A stretch of DNA of 64,000 nucleotides from Arcticibacterium sp964021845 (GTDB taxonomy: Bacteria > Bacteroidota > Bacteroidia > Cytophagales > Spirosomataceae): contig NZ_CAXHZC010000010.1 of assembly GCF_964021845.1 (NCBI RefSeq), positions 62,001 through 126,000 of the forward strand, given 5' to 3'. How positions within the stretch are numbered: the first letter of the stretch is position 1; every line of letters begins with the position of its first letter. Position numbers and translations under genes: made by a program. Below, in pieces: positions 24,567-33,130 of the stretch. The notes under the pieces were generated by a model. That model saw nothing but the letters and a program-made list of their open reading frames with translations. It did no database searches and had not been told where the DNA came from.

Positions 24567-25961
24567 ATGAAATTTTTCCCTGCCCAAACATATATTGATA
24601 GAAGAGCCAAACTGAAATCTTCCCTAAAATCAGGACTTATCCTTTTGATGGGTACCAATGAAGCCCCTTTAAACTACCCTGACAACCATTTTAGATATAG
24701 GCAAGACAGCAGCTTTATGTACTTCTTTGGTATTAATCAGCCTGGATTAAATGCTATAATCGATACCGAGTCTGGCGAAGAAGTTCTTTTTGGTGACGAA
24801 TTCACGGTTGAAGATATAATATGGGTAGGCCAGTTAGAGACTATTGCTTCCAAAGCCGCCAAAGTAGGTGTTAAAGATATAAGACCAAGTTCTAAAATTG
24901 CAGATATTCTTTCAATGGCTCAAGCCAAGGGAAGAAAAGTACATTTTTTACCACCGTACAGATTTGACAATAAACTTCAATTAATGGAATGGTTGGGCTT
25001 AGGAGCCAAACAAGTTAAACCAAATGTCTCTTCAGAATTGGTGAAAGCTGTAATAAACCTTCGTTCTTATAAATCTGAGGAAGAAATAGCCCAAATGACT
25101 CATGCAGTGAACATTTCAAGAGAAATGCACATTAACGCCATGCGAAACATTGCCGAAGGTAAAAAGGAATATGAAGTAGTAGCTGAACTTTATAGAACCG
25201 CCAAAGCAAACAATAGCTATTTGGCATATCCTGCCATTTTCTCCATCAATGGTCAAACACTCCACAACCATGGACATAACAATACCATGACTGGTAACAG
25301 GCTGGTATTAAATGATTCTGGTGCAGAAAATGAAATGCTATACTCGGGCGACATCACCAGAACGGCTCCGGTTTCAGGAAAATTCTCTGACAAGCAAAAA
25401 GAGATTTACAACATTGTGCTAGAAATGGAAGAAAACTCCATTGCTTCTTTAAAAGCTGGCGTTATGTATCGTGACGTGCATATTGATTCTAATAAATTGA
25501 TGTTACGCCGTTTGAAAGAATTGGGTTTGGTATCAGGAAATACAGATGAACTAGCAGAACAAGGCATGGGCGGCTTATTTATGCCACATGGTTTGGGCCA
25601 TCAGATTGGGATGGATGTGCATGACATGGAAGACCTTGGTGAAGATTTAGTAGGTTATGGCGAAGATTTAGAGAGAAGTACACAGTTAGGTTTAAAATCA
25701 CTTAGACTTGCGAAAAAACTGGAAGCGAATTTTGTTATAACCGTAGAACCAGGACTTTACTTTATTCCTGAATTGATAGAATCATGGAAGGCGGAGAAGA
25801 TGTTTGCCGAGCATATTAACTATGATAAACTGAAGGCCTATTATGACTTTGGTGGAATTAGAATAGAAGATGATGTGCTGGTTACTGAGAATGGCCATCA
25901 AATACTAGGTGATAAGATTCCTAAAACTGTAGAAGAGGTAGAAAACGCAATGGCATCATGA
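24567..25961 (+). CDS. pepP: Xaa-Pro aminopeptidase (M24B family)
   Basis: This 464-residue enzyme has the N-terminal AMP_N fold (YIDRRAKLKSSLKSGLILL, SFMYFFGINQPG) and a C-terminal pita-bread M24 domain. Metal ligands are visible in LNDSGAENEMLYSGDITRT (two Asp), FMPHGLGHQIGMDVHD (His), TVEPGLYF (Glu) and GGIRIEDDVLV (Glu). It removes N-terminal residues before proline, probably in the cytoplasm since no signal peptide is present. A -7 box TATCTTTG lies at 24514-24521. Its last 4 nt overlap the DUF1456 gene. It is the first clearly chromosomal gene right of the tRNA. Confidence 0.93.
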   Translation: MKFFPAQTYIDRRAKLKSSLKSGLILLMGTNEAPLNYPDNHFRYRQDSSFMYFFGINQPGLNAIIDTESGEEVLFGDEFTVEDIIWVGQLETIASKAAKVGVKDIRPSSKIADILSMAQAKGRKVHFLPPYRFDNKLQLMEWLGLGAKQVKPNVSSELVKAVINLRSYKSEEEIAQMTHAVNISREMHINAMRNIAEGKKEYEVVAELYRTAKANNSYLAYPAIFSINGQTLHNHGHNNTMTGNRLVLNDSGAENEMLYSGDITRTAPVSGKFSDKQKEIYNIVLEMEENSIASLKAGVMYRDVHIDSNKLMLRRLKELGLVSGNTDELAEQGMGGLFMPHGLGHQIGMDVHDMEDLGEDLVGYGEDLERSTQLGLKSLRLAKKLEANFVITVEPGLYFIPELIESWKAEKMFAEHINYDKLKAYYDFGGIRIEDDVLVTENGHQILGDKIPKTVEEVENAMAS

Positions 25962-26419
25962 CAAACAACGATATTTTAAGAAGACTGCGATACACCTTCA
26001 AACTATCTGACGACCAAATGATGGAGGTGTTTAAACTGGCAGAATACCGTGCTAGCAGAGCCATGGTCAGCGATTGGCTAAAAAAAGAGGAAGATGAGGA
26101 TTTTCAACCAATTGATGATTTGCTATTGGCTACTTTCTTAAACGGTTTCATTACCAAAAACAGAGGAAAGAAAGATGGACCTTCGCCTAAACCAGAGCGT
26201 TATTTAAGTAACAATGATATTCTTAGAAAGCTCAAAATAGCATTGAATTTACAGTCTGGCGATATGCTTCAAGTTTTTCAGCTAGTAGATACTAGATTAA
26301 GTGAACACGAATTAAGTGCATTTCTTAGAAACCCGAAACAAAATCAGTTTCGTAAGATGAATGACCAATATCTTAGAAACTTCTTACATGGACTTCAATT
26401 AAAATACAGACCAAAGTAA
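25958..26419 (+). CDS. DUF1456 family protein (YehS-like)
   Basis: This 153-residue protein contains two repeats of the DUF1456 unit: TNNDILRRLRYTFKLSDDQM at the N-terminus and SNNDILRKLKIALNLQSGDM from about residue 86, each followed by a helix ending in VFKLAE or VFQLVD. The function is unknown. Its start overlaps the pepP stop (ATGA), so the two are translationally coupled. Confidence 0.9.
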   Translation: MTNNDILRRLRYTFKLSDDQMMEVFKLAEYRASRAMVSDWLKKEEDEDFQPIDDLLLATFLNGFITKNRGKKDGPSPKPERYLSNNDILRKLKIALNLQSGDMLQVFQLVDTRLSEHELSAFLRNPKQNQFRKMNDQYLRNFLHGLQLKYRPK

Positions 26420-26420
26420 A

Positions 26421-26816
26421 TCAAGGACACTTATACACGTTTCCTTCTTGGTCATAAACAAAGGTGTAAGTGCCATAATTCTCTAAATCTGGGCCCACAA
26501 GCATAGTCAACTCTAACTTATCATTTGACAAAAGACTGCCAGAAACTTTTGAAGGAATAGCCTTGTAAAAGTCTGGATCATCAAGCTGAACCCCAGACTC
26601 TCTATAGTAAAGAGCATCCGTTTCAAACTTACCATCTGAAAATGTTACCGGTTCTTGTACCGTAACATTAGCACAGTCAAACTCAAAATACCAGGAGAGT
26701 TGATTTACTGTAAGACTTGCATGTTCAGTTCCCCAATTCCCAACCTGTATTTTATTAAATGTTTCCTTTTCACATGAAAAAAGAAGTACCATTAGTATAA
26801 AGCTTATAACTCTCAC
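26421..26816 (-). CDS. Putative lipoprotein of unknown function
   Basis: A 131-residue product starting MRVISFILMVLLFSCEKETF, with a short hydrophobic stretch and lipobox LFSC, so it is probably anchored as a lipoprotein. The rest is beta-rich (LSWYFEFDCANVTV, GTYTFVYDQEGNVYKCP) and lipocalin-like in length. It is convergent with the DUF1456 gene, with 1 nt between the two stops. Confidence 0.7.
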   Translation of the reverse strand: MRVISFILMVLLFSCEKETFNKIQVGNWGTEHASLTVNQLSWYFEFDCANVTVQEPVTFSDGKFETDALYYRESGVQLDDPDFYKAIPSKVSGSLLSNDKLELTMLVGPDLENYGTYTFVYDQEGNVYKCP

Positions 26817-26913
26817 TCTTTCTATTTTTTCTAAATTAACGTATATTCGATGGTGCTTTATATACCGTAGAATAATTATCGCGGTACAATCTAAACCCTT
26901 AACCTAAACTATT

Positions 26914-27330
26914 ATGGATTTCTCAAACATCAATTTTCTAGCTGTCCTTGTGGGAGCTATCGCTTCTTTTGCCTTTGGCTCTCTTTGGTACAGCCCTTTG
27001 CTTTTTATCAAAGCTTGGCAAGAAGGCGTAGGCATCTCAGACGAGGAATTTAAAAACTCCAACTTATTAAAAACCTTTGGTGGGAGCTTAGTAATGATGC
27101 TAATCATGTCATTAGGAATGGCGATTCTACTAAGAGGGCATGAAGCTAGTGAAATAGACTGGCAAGTAGGCTTAATGCATGGCTTATACGTAGGTCTAAT
27201 GTTTGTAGCAACAGGTGCCGCCATCAATATCCTTTACCAAGGAAAAAGCCTTAAACTATGGTTGATAGACGCCGGCTACCAAGTAATCATTTTGATGATT
27301 ATGGGTGCTGTGATTGGTGCTTGGGCGTAG
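26914..27330 (+). CDS. DUF1761 family membrane protein
   Basis: A 138-residue protein with four predicted transmembrane helices: FLAVLVGAIASFAFGSLWYS, a segment around GGSLVMMLIMSLGMAILL, GLMHGLYVGLMFVATGAAI, and VIILMIMGAVIGAW. GSLWYSPLLF followed by AW is the typical DUF1761 opening. The function is unknown. A strong terminator follows at 27345-27376. Confidence 0.85.
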   Translation: MDFSNINFLAVLVGAIASFAFGSLWYSPLLFIKAWQEGVGISDEEFKNSNLLKTFGGSLVMMLIMSLGMAILLRGHEASEIDWQVGLMHGLYVGLMFVATGAAINILYQGKSLKLWLIDAGYQVIILMIMGAVIGAWA

Positions 27331-27344
27331 CCCTTTCAGTAAAA

Positions 27345-27376
27345 AATCCCCAAAACGCTTCTATGTTTTGGGGATT
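27345..27376. terminator. Bidirectional intrinsic terminator
   Basis: AATCCCCAAAAC (27345-27356) pairs perfectly with GTTTTGGGGATT (27365-27376) around an 8-nt loop. It separates the convergent DUF1761 (+) and quinone reductase (-) genes. Confidence 0.85.
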
Positions 27377-27391
27377 TAGTTTTGAGTCAAT

Positions 27392-28375
27392 TTACAACTC
27401 AAACAAAACCTTCCCCGCAGACATTTGAGAAGTATATGTTCCTATAGCTGTCGCGAAATCTTTTAAGTTGAACTTCGCATTTATATCTGTTTCAAAGCCA
27501 TCTTTCAGCATGGCTTGCACTTTTCTGGTGTCTTTTAAAGACTGTAAAAAGCTTTTTCTGGAAGCAGTCTTACTTAGCCAATAACCCGAAACTTCGTATT
27601 CTTTGAAAATGAAATCTCTTCCGTCAATAATATTATCATTCTCCAAATCAAGCTTTCCATAAATCACCATTTTTGACATAATAGGGAGTGTTCCTAAAAT
27701 CTGACTTGGTAATTTCCCTCCACCAATAGCATCTAAAAAGAGCATCTTACCCTGCGGTTTTGCCCAGTCTGCCAGTCCTTTTTGCCAACCTTCTTCTGAA
27801 GAATTAGCTATATAATCTACTCCACGAGCTTGTAATTTATCTACCTGCTCTTTTCTACGCACCACACCCGCAAAGGACAATCCTTTTTTTTCTGCCTGAT
27901 ACTGTACCATGGCACTTAAAGCACTAGCAGCCGCCGACATTACAATTCCCTTATAACCGCCTCTGAGTGCCGTTTCTGACAATTCTATAGCCGTTAACGG
28001 ATTCACAAAAGACATCGCCCCTTGCTCCAAAGCCACATTGTCACCTAATACCACACATTTGGTAGCATCGGTTAACATGTATTCTGCATAGGTTCCATCG
28101 CCTTGCTCTGACGCCACACAGGCCACCTTTTTCCCTTTAAGGTAATTGGCATAAAAACCTCCGCCCGATGCTATCACCTCTCCGCTACCCTCAAAACCAG
28201 GCACTACCGGAAAAGGCTTCTGAATTCCATATTGCCCTGTCAAAAAAGCTAAGTCGGCAGGGTTTATTGGCGAATACGCCATCTTAATTAACACCTGACC
28301 CTTTCTTGTTGGTTGTGGCGTTTCTAACTCCACCAATTCTAAAGTATTGGGAGCTACTAAATGTAATGCTTGCAT
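27392..28375 (-). CDS. Zinc-type alcohol dehydrogenase / quinone oxidoreductase-like protein
   Basis: This 327-residue MDR-superfamily protein has an N-terminal GroES-like fold (GQVLIKMAYSPINPADLAFL, PVVPGFEGSGEV) and a Rossmann domain beginning near GGYKGIVMSAAASALSAMVQ. The catalytic and structural zinc cysteines are missing, so it belongs with the NADPH:quinone reductase-like zinc-free members. The usual AxGxxG nucleotide motif is altered to SAAASA. The substrate is unknown. Confidence 0.85.
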   Translation of the reverse strand: MQALHLVAPNTLELVELETPQPTRKGQVLIKMAYSPINPADLAFLTGQYGIQKPFPVVPGFEGSGEVIASGGGFYANYLKGKKVACVASEQGDGTYAEYMLTDATKCVVLGDNVALEQGAMSFVNPLTAIELSETALRGGYKGIVMSAAASALSAMVQYQAEKKGLSFAGVVRRKEQVDKLQARGVDYIANSSEEGWQKGLADWAKPQGKMLFLDAIGGGKLPSQILGTLPIMSKMVIYGKLDLENDNIIDGRDFIFKEYEVSGYWLSKTASRKSFLQSLKDTRKVQAMLKDGFETDINAKFNLKDFATAIGTYTSQMSAGKVLFEL

Positions 28376-28385
28376 GTTTTATTGT

Positions 28386-28704
28386 TTATTGAAAAGTGCT
28401 ATTAGTTCTTCGTGCATGATTTTTGGGGTTTTGGCGGTTGTCTGTCAAAGTGATAATTTCAACATCCCTGCCCTTAATTTTATAAAAATAGCTGACTCTT
28501 GACGTAACTATACATTTATAAACTCCCTTAAAATGAGTACTTTTTATAGATGATTTCGGGAATGTTTCAAGCTTATCCAGTGAATTATTAAGCTTTTCAA
28601 GGAAATTATTTTTTTTCTGGTACACCCCATTCCTTTTCAAGATATGGAACCAGTCTATCAAGTTTCTTTGCCGCAAATTCAGAAAAGTAAACTCTGTATT
28701 TCAC
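28386..28704 (-). pseudogene. RelE/ParE-type toxin gene disrupted by a +1 frameshift in an A8 run
   Basis: From GTG 28704-28702, next to the antitoxin stop, the minus strand reads (V/M)KYRVYFSEFAAKKLDRLV and YLEKEWGVPEKK, then stops at TAA. The continuation NNFLEKLNNSLDKLETF, with VYKCIVTSRVSYFYKI and IITLTDNRQNP, is in the next frame, open back to 28676. The break falls in eight A residues (minus strand, 28610-28617). Seven A would give an uninterrupted ParE-like toxin of about 105 residues (PEKNNFLEKL). So either the toxin is inactivated, expression depends on slippage at the A8 run, or the run is a sequencing error. The downstream half alone lacks the first strand and helix and should not fold as a toxin. 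Confidence 0.75.
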
Positions 28705-28923
28705 CTAAGAGAACTTTTTCAAAAATTCTCTAGCAGGCACTCGCATACCTTTATCTAACTGCTCCAGGCCTATCTGAATCTCCTTTTTCTCTACCTCCGT
28801 CAAGTGAAAGCCCACTTCTTCCTTTTCAGATTTTAGTAAATCATAAACTCTCTGAATTAATGATGGATTCTCAATATTCAAGATTTCTTTGACTAATTCT
28901 ATTTTTGAAGTTTGTAAGTCCAT
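28705..28923 (-). CDS. Type II antitoxin-like protein partnered with the frameshifted toxin
   Basis: A 72-residue acidic, helical protein from ATG 28923 (MDLQTSKIELVKEILNIENP, a typical opening; an alternative ATG is at 28938). VYDLLKSEKEEVGFHLTEVE and ending REFLKKFS match small antitoxins paired with RelE/ParE toxins in Bacteroidota. The toxin frame begins directly after its stop, the usual antitoxin-toxin order. Confidence 0.75.
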   Translation of the reverse strand: MDLQTSKIELVKEILNIENPSLIQRVYDLLKSEKEEVGFHLTEVEKKEIQIGLEQLDKGMRVPAREFLKKFS

Positions 28924-28952
28924 AATCAAATCTAACAAATATTTTCCGTCAA

Positions 28953-29843
28953 TTAACTATACAAATCACTGCTCAAATAACGATCTCCACGGTCACAAAC
29001 TATAAAAACGATATTGCCGTGCTCTAATTCTCCAGCTAGTTTAATGGCCGCGGAAGCCGCACCTCCGCTACTCATTCCAGCGAAAATTGATTCTACTTTA
29101 GCTAAATCTCTAGCCGTATTAGCTGCTACTTCCGTAGAAATATCAAAAACTCTATCGACACGAGATTCGTCAAATATTTTTGGTAAATACTCCTTTGGCC
29201 AGCGTCTAATTCCTGGAATAGAAGAGCCTTCTGTTGGCTGACAGCCCACTATTTGAATATTAGCATTTTGCTCTTTCAAATACATGGAAGTACCCATAAT
29301 GGTGCCCGTAGTCCCCATTGCACTTACAAAATGCGTCACCTTACCATCCGAATCTCTCCAGATTTCTGGACCCGTAGTTTTATAATGTGCTAGGTAATTG
29401 TCAGGATTAGCAAATTGATTGAACTGAAAGTAGCCCTCCTCTTTACCTTTTTCGTCCGCATAATCTCGGCAAGTTTCAATGCCATCTAATAGTGTTACTT
29501 TTGCCCCATAGGCTTCCATTGTTTTGGCACGCTCTACCGTACTATTCTTTGGCATTACCAGCTCAATGTCCAAATCAAATTGACAAGCTATCATGGCCAA
29601 AGCTATCCCAGTATTTCCGCTAGTAGCTTCTATTAACTTATCACCCGGCTTAATATCTCCACGCTCCATAGCAGACTGAATCATGTTCAAAGCTGCCCTA
29701 TCTTTCACAGAACCTCCAGGGTTATCCCCCTCTAATTTTGCGTAAATCTTAACCTTTGGATTATCCCTGTTTTTATAATGCGGATTGAGCCTTTTTAGCT
29801 CTACTAAAGGAGTGTTTCCTACTAAATCTATAATCGTAGCCAT
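28953..29843 (-). CDS. cysM: Cysteine synthase B
   Basis: A 296-residue PLP beta-replacement enzyme. GGSVKDRAALNMI contains the PLP lysine (about residue 46), EATSGNTGIALA is the substrate/phosphate loop, and GTTGTIMGTSMYLKEQN binds the cofactor phosphate. It converts O-acetylserine plus sulfide (or thiosulfate) to cysteine. The length and loop pattern fit CysM better than CysK, but the split is not certain. It is 1 nt downstream of the serine acetyltransferase gene, forming a two-gene cysteine operon. The cysteine made could also feed the desulfurase of the island, but there is no direct sign of a link. Confidence 0.9.
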   Translation of the reverse strand: MATIIDLVGNTPLVELKRLNPHYKNRDNPKVKIYAKLEGDNPGGSVKDRAALNMIQSAMERGDIKPGDKLIEATSGNTGIALAMIACQFDLDIELVMPKNSTVERAKTMEAYGAKVTLLDGIETCRDYADEKGKEEGYFQFNQFANPDNYLAHYKTTGPEIWRDSDGKVTHFVSAMGTTGTIMGTSMYLKEQNANIQIVGCQPTEGSSIPGIRRWPKEYLPKIFDESRVDRVFDISTEVAANTARDLAKVESIFAGMSSGGAASAAIKLAGELEHGNIVFIVCDRGDRYLSSDLYS

Positions 29844-29844
29844 A

Positions 29845-30654
29845 TTATGCTAATTCTCTTTCTTTAACTTCTATTTCTGGTTTATGATACACTATACTGT
29901 TGGCAGGTACACTTTTCGTAAGCCAAACATTACCTCCTATAATACTATTTGCACCTATCACAGTTTCACCTCCTAAAATGGTGGCATTGGCATAAATTAC
30001 CGTACCGTTTTCTACCGTTGGGTGTCTTTTGACATTTGCCAAAGCTTTATCCACACTTAGTGCTCCTAGAGTTACACCTTGATAAATTTTCACACTCTCC
30101 CCAATAACGGAAGTCCCGCCAATCACCACTCCAGAGCCGTGGTCAATGAAAAAGTGCTCTCCTATCTCTGCACCTGGGTGTATGTCAATTCCTGTTTTAG
30201 AGTGTGAAAACTCTGTCAATATTCTAGGAATCAAAGGGATTTCCATTTTTAAAAGTAAATGAGCCAATCTATAAAAAGAAATGGCCTGAAAGCCCGGGTA
30301 AGCTCTAATTATTTCAAACTCACTGGTAGCAGCAGGGTCACCCGCCATTATCGCCTTAACATCGGTACTTAGTACCCTGAAAAGTTCAGGAAGAGACTCT
30401 TTGAAGGTATTTGCTCTTTCGTCGTTATCACAATCTTTGCATTTATCTGTGGCATTCAGCATGATTTTTAATTCATTCCCCAAATTCCATATTTCACCCT
30501 CTATCTCATCAATACTAGGGAAGAAATCTTTCGCTTGCTCTGGAAATAAAAGATGAAAAACCTCAGTAGCCCACTCCCCTATTTTCTTGGTTTGTGGCAC
30601 AGCTTCAGTTTTTTGATGCTTTTCGTAGATATGTTGTAAAAACTGCTTTTCCAT
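29845..30654 (-). CDS. epsC: Serine O-acetyltransferase (EpsC/CysE type)
   Basis: A 269-residue protein whose C-terminal half is a left-handed beta-helix acetyltransferase: DIHPGAEIGEHFFIDHGSGV, VVIGGTSVIGESVKIYQGVT, and GNVWLTKSVPANSIV. The histidine in FIDHGSG is the catalytic base position. The N-terminal helical region is typical of the EpsC-type enzymes. It supplies O-acetylserine to the downstream CysM. Confidence 0.9.
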   Translation of the reverse strand: MEKQFLQHIYEKHQKTEAVPQTKKIGEWATEVFHLLFPEQAKDFFPSIDEIEGEIWNLGNELKIMLNATDKCKDCDNDERANTFKESLPELFRVLSTDVKAIMAGDPAATSEFEIIRAYPGFQAISFYRLAHLLLKMEIPLIPRILTEFSHSKTGIDIHPGAEIGEHFFIDHGSGVVIGGTSVIGESVKIYQGVTLGALSVDKALANVKRHPTVENGTVIYANATILGGETVIGANSIIGGNVWLTKSVPANSIVYHKPEIEVKERELA

Positions 30655-30736
30655 TTGTTTAAATTTTCATTTCACTTTTAACGAACAATTTGTCTGCCAC
30701 GTTCAGATTAAAAGACACCTTTTGTAGATAAAATGT

Positions 30737-33127
30737 CTACTCGAATGTAAAATTATATGCTAATGACACTATAGGTGCTCCTAAAATTTGAAGTTTATAG
30801 GCTTTTGTTTGACTATCCTCGGTCTTAAAATAAACCGAATAGACATTTTTATGAGCATATAAATTATAGACAGAAAAAGCCCATCTGCCCTGCCACCTTC
30901 TTTTTTTCATAGAAGGGTTATAAATGTTCCATGAGAAGTCTAGACGGTGATAATCAGGAACTCTCTCATTATTTCTTTGATCATAAAATGGGTATAGACT
31001 ATTCAAATAACTCACAAAACCAACTGGCTGCGTATAGGGCCTGCCTGTACTGTAAACAAAGTTAAAAGAGAAGGAATTATGCTCATCTACATTAAAATCT
31101 AGCGAAGTATTAAAGGTGTGTGGCTTATCATAATTAGCCGCATACCAATCTCCCCCATTTACAAGTTCCGAGGCATTGACACTAGCATCAACCCTATTGA
31201 AAGTTCTAGCATACGTATAGTTTGCCCAGCCAGTTAACACTCCTTTTTTCTTTGACACCATGAGCTCTAGGCCATAGGCTTTGCTTTGCCCTTGCACTAA
31301 TTGAGTTTCTGGAAACTGCTGAAGCAGAAAATCCGCCCCCGGCTTATAATCCATTATATTCTGTGTGCTTCTGTAATATGCTTCTAAAGTAGCTTCGTAA
31401 ATATCATCTTCAAAAGCGTGGTAATAACCCGCAGTAAAAAGGTTACTTACTTGAGGCTTAATATTGGTGTCGACTGTTTTCCATCTAGAAGTAGGAATAG
31501 GCGTGGTGGTGTTTGACACTATTTGAAGATACTGTCTCATCAGATTATAGCCGAATTTCAAAGAGCGTTTGGGACTAATGGAATAGCGTAAACCAAACCT
31601 AGGTTCCAAACCTCCATAATTCTCTATCTTTTCACCTATACCATAAGAAGTTACTTGCTCTACAGAAAAATCATCCCTTGGCTCTCCAACTCTATAAGAA
31701 CGAACCTCCGCTGCTCCGTAGTTATAAAAATAGCTATATCTCAAGCCCATCGATATGGCCAAATCATCACTAATCGCAAACTCATCGTCTATGTATGCCG
31801 CCAGTTCGTTTCCTTTTTCTGAGGGTGTTTGAATCTCATTTACACTGGTGCTGACTCCAGGATTTAGGCGACCAGGGTTGAGTGCATAATTTGTAAAAAT
31901 AAGACCTCCTTCCGTTTTGTGCTTTTCTGTTTGATAGTAAAGGTTCGTTTTAATTTGCTTCTGCAAAATCCCCGACTCCAATTTTATAGGATTGCCTGTC
32001 TCCGCTTCTTTGGTAGCAATATTTGGCTTGTAATCTGCTACTATAACAGACGCTTGCAGGTCTAGTTTCTCATTAAAAATGTGAGACCATTTAGCACTTC
32101 CGTTTAGCGTATTATGCTGAAAATAGGTGGTGGTACCTACCACATTGGGCAAGTTTGCCAATAAATCTGTTTCAAAATAGTCTGAGCTATAATAACCCAT
32201 GGCCGTAAACGTATTTTTATCATTGACACGCCAAAAAGCCTTACCGACCAACTCCCCAAATTTAGTTTTGATACTCTCAAGTTCATCTGAAATAATAGGT
32301 AGAATTACATCATGGTTAGAGCCTCTACCTGCCACATAAACGCCGAATCTATCTTTGACAATAGGTACATTGAGCATTAATTTCTCAGAAATGAGGCTAA
32401 TTCCTCCTTTTGCTTTAAACCTAGTCAAATCTGGATTCAGAAGTGAAACATCCATTACAGACGCGGCTCTACCTCCATACCTTGCAGGCACATTCCCTTT
32501 GTATAAATCTAGGTTTCTTACAGCGTCTGGAGGTGTTACAGAAAACAAACCAAACATATGTGTAGGATTAAAAACGGGCGTATCATCAATCAAAATTAAG
32601 TTTTGGTCTGTAGTGCCTCCTCTAATATTTACGCCATTGGAGGCCTCGCCTACACTGGTTACCCCAGGTAACATTTGAATACTTCTAAAAAGGTCTACCT
32701 CACCAAAGGCCGCAGGAATCTTCTCAAGTGTTTTCATATTGATGCTATTCGCACCTAAAACAGGTTTTCTTACATTTTGGTCAAAACCCTTGGTAGAAAC
32801 TATTACCTGTTCTAAAGTATTTGAGACCTCCTCCATTTTAATCATCCCATCTATCAATGAAACACCTTTCTTCAGGTAAATCCATTTGGCTATATATCCG
32901 GTATACCTAACCTGAACAGCGTTATCGGCATAAGGTAGTTTAATGTAAAACTTACCCTCGGCATCAGACTTTACGCCGCTATTTTTACCCTGATGATTAA
33001 GAACAATAGAAGCTCCTTCTAATGGTAAATTAGTCAATGAATCTAAAACTTGCCCTGAACAAAAAAGCTGTGCATTGACATTAAACCCACCAATGATAAA
33101 CAACAGTATGTAAACTATTTTCTTCAT
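30737..33127 (-). CDS. TonB-dependent receptor with CarboxypepD-like N-terminal domain
   Basis: A 796-residue outer-membrane protein. A signal peptide (MKKIVYILLFIIGGFNVNAQ) precedes a CarboxypepD_reg-like domain (SGQVLDSLTNLPLEGASIVL). The plug has NINGGTTDQN-like GVNIRGGTTDQNLILIDD (about 165-182), followed by a 22-strand barrel ending in aromatic YNFTFE. Its mate is the DUF4249 lipoprotein 3 nt upstream (same strand), a recurrent Bacteroidota pair. The substrate is unknown. Confidence 0.9.
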   Translation of the reverse strand: MKKIVYILLFIIGGFNVNAQLFCSGQVLDSLTNLPLEGASIVLNHQGKNSGVKSDAEGKFYIKLPYADNAVQVRYTGYIAKWIYLKKGVSLIDGMIKMEEVSNTLEQVIVSTKGFDQNVRKPVLGANSINMKTLEKIPAAFGEVDLFRSIQMLPGVTSVGEASNGVNIRGGTTDQNLILIDDTPVFNPTHMFGLFSVTPPDAVRNLDLYKGNVPARYGGRAASVMDVSLLNPDLTRFKAKGGISLISEKLMLNVPIVKDRFGVYVAGRGSNHDVILPIISDELESIKTKFGELVGKAFWRVNDKNTFTAMGYYSSDYFETDLLANLPNVVGTTTYFQHNTLNGSAKWSHIFNEKLDLQASVIVADYKPNIATKEAETGNPIKLESGILQKQIKTNLYYQTEKHKTEGGLIFTNYALNPGRLNPGVSTSVNEIQTPSEKGNELAAYIDDEFAISDDLAISMGLRYSYFYNYGAAEVRSYRVGEPRDDFSVEQVTSYGIGEKIENYGGLEPRFGLRYSISPKRSLKFGYNLMRQYLQIVSNTTTPIPTSRWKTVDTNIKPQVSNLFTAGYYHAFEDDIYEATLEAYYRSTQNIMDYKPGADFLLQQFPETQLVQGQSKAYGLELMVSKKKGVLTGWANYTYARTFNRVDASVNASELVNGGDWYAANYDKPHTFNTSLDFNVDEHNSFSFNFVYSTGRPYTQPVGFVSYLNSLYPFYDQRNNERVPDYHRLDFSWNIYNPSMKKRRWQGRWAFSVYNLYAHKNVYSVYFKTEDSQTKAYKLQILGAPIVSLAYNFTFE

Positions 33128-33130
33128 AAT

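Noticed and set aside
28953..30654. Functional link of cysM/epsC to the Dnd-like desulfurase
   Set aside because: They are separated from the island by the tRNA and several core genes; shared use of cysteine alone is not evidence.
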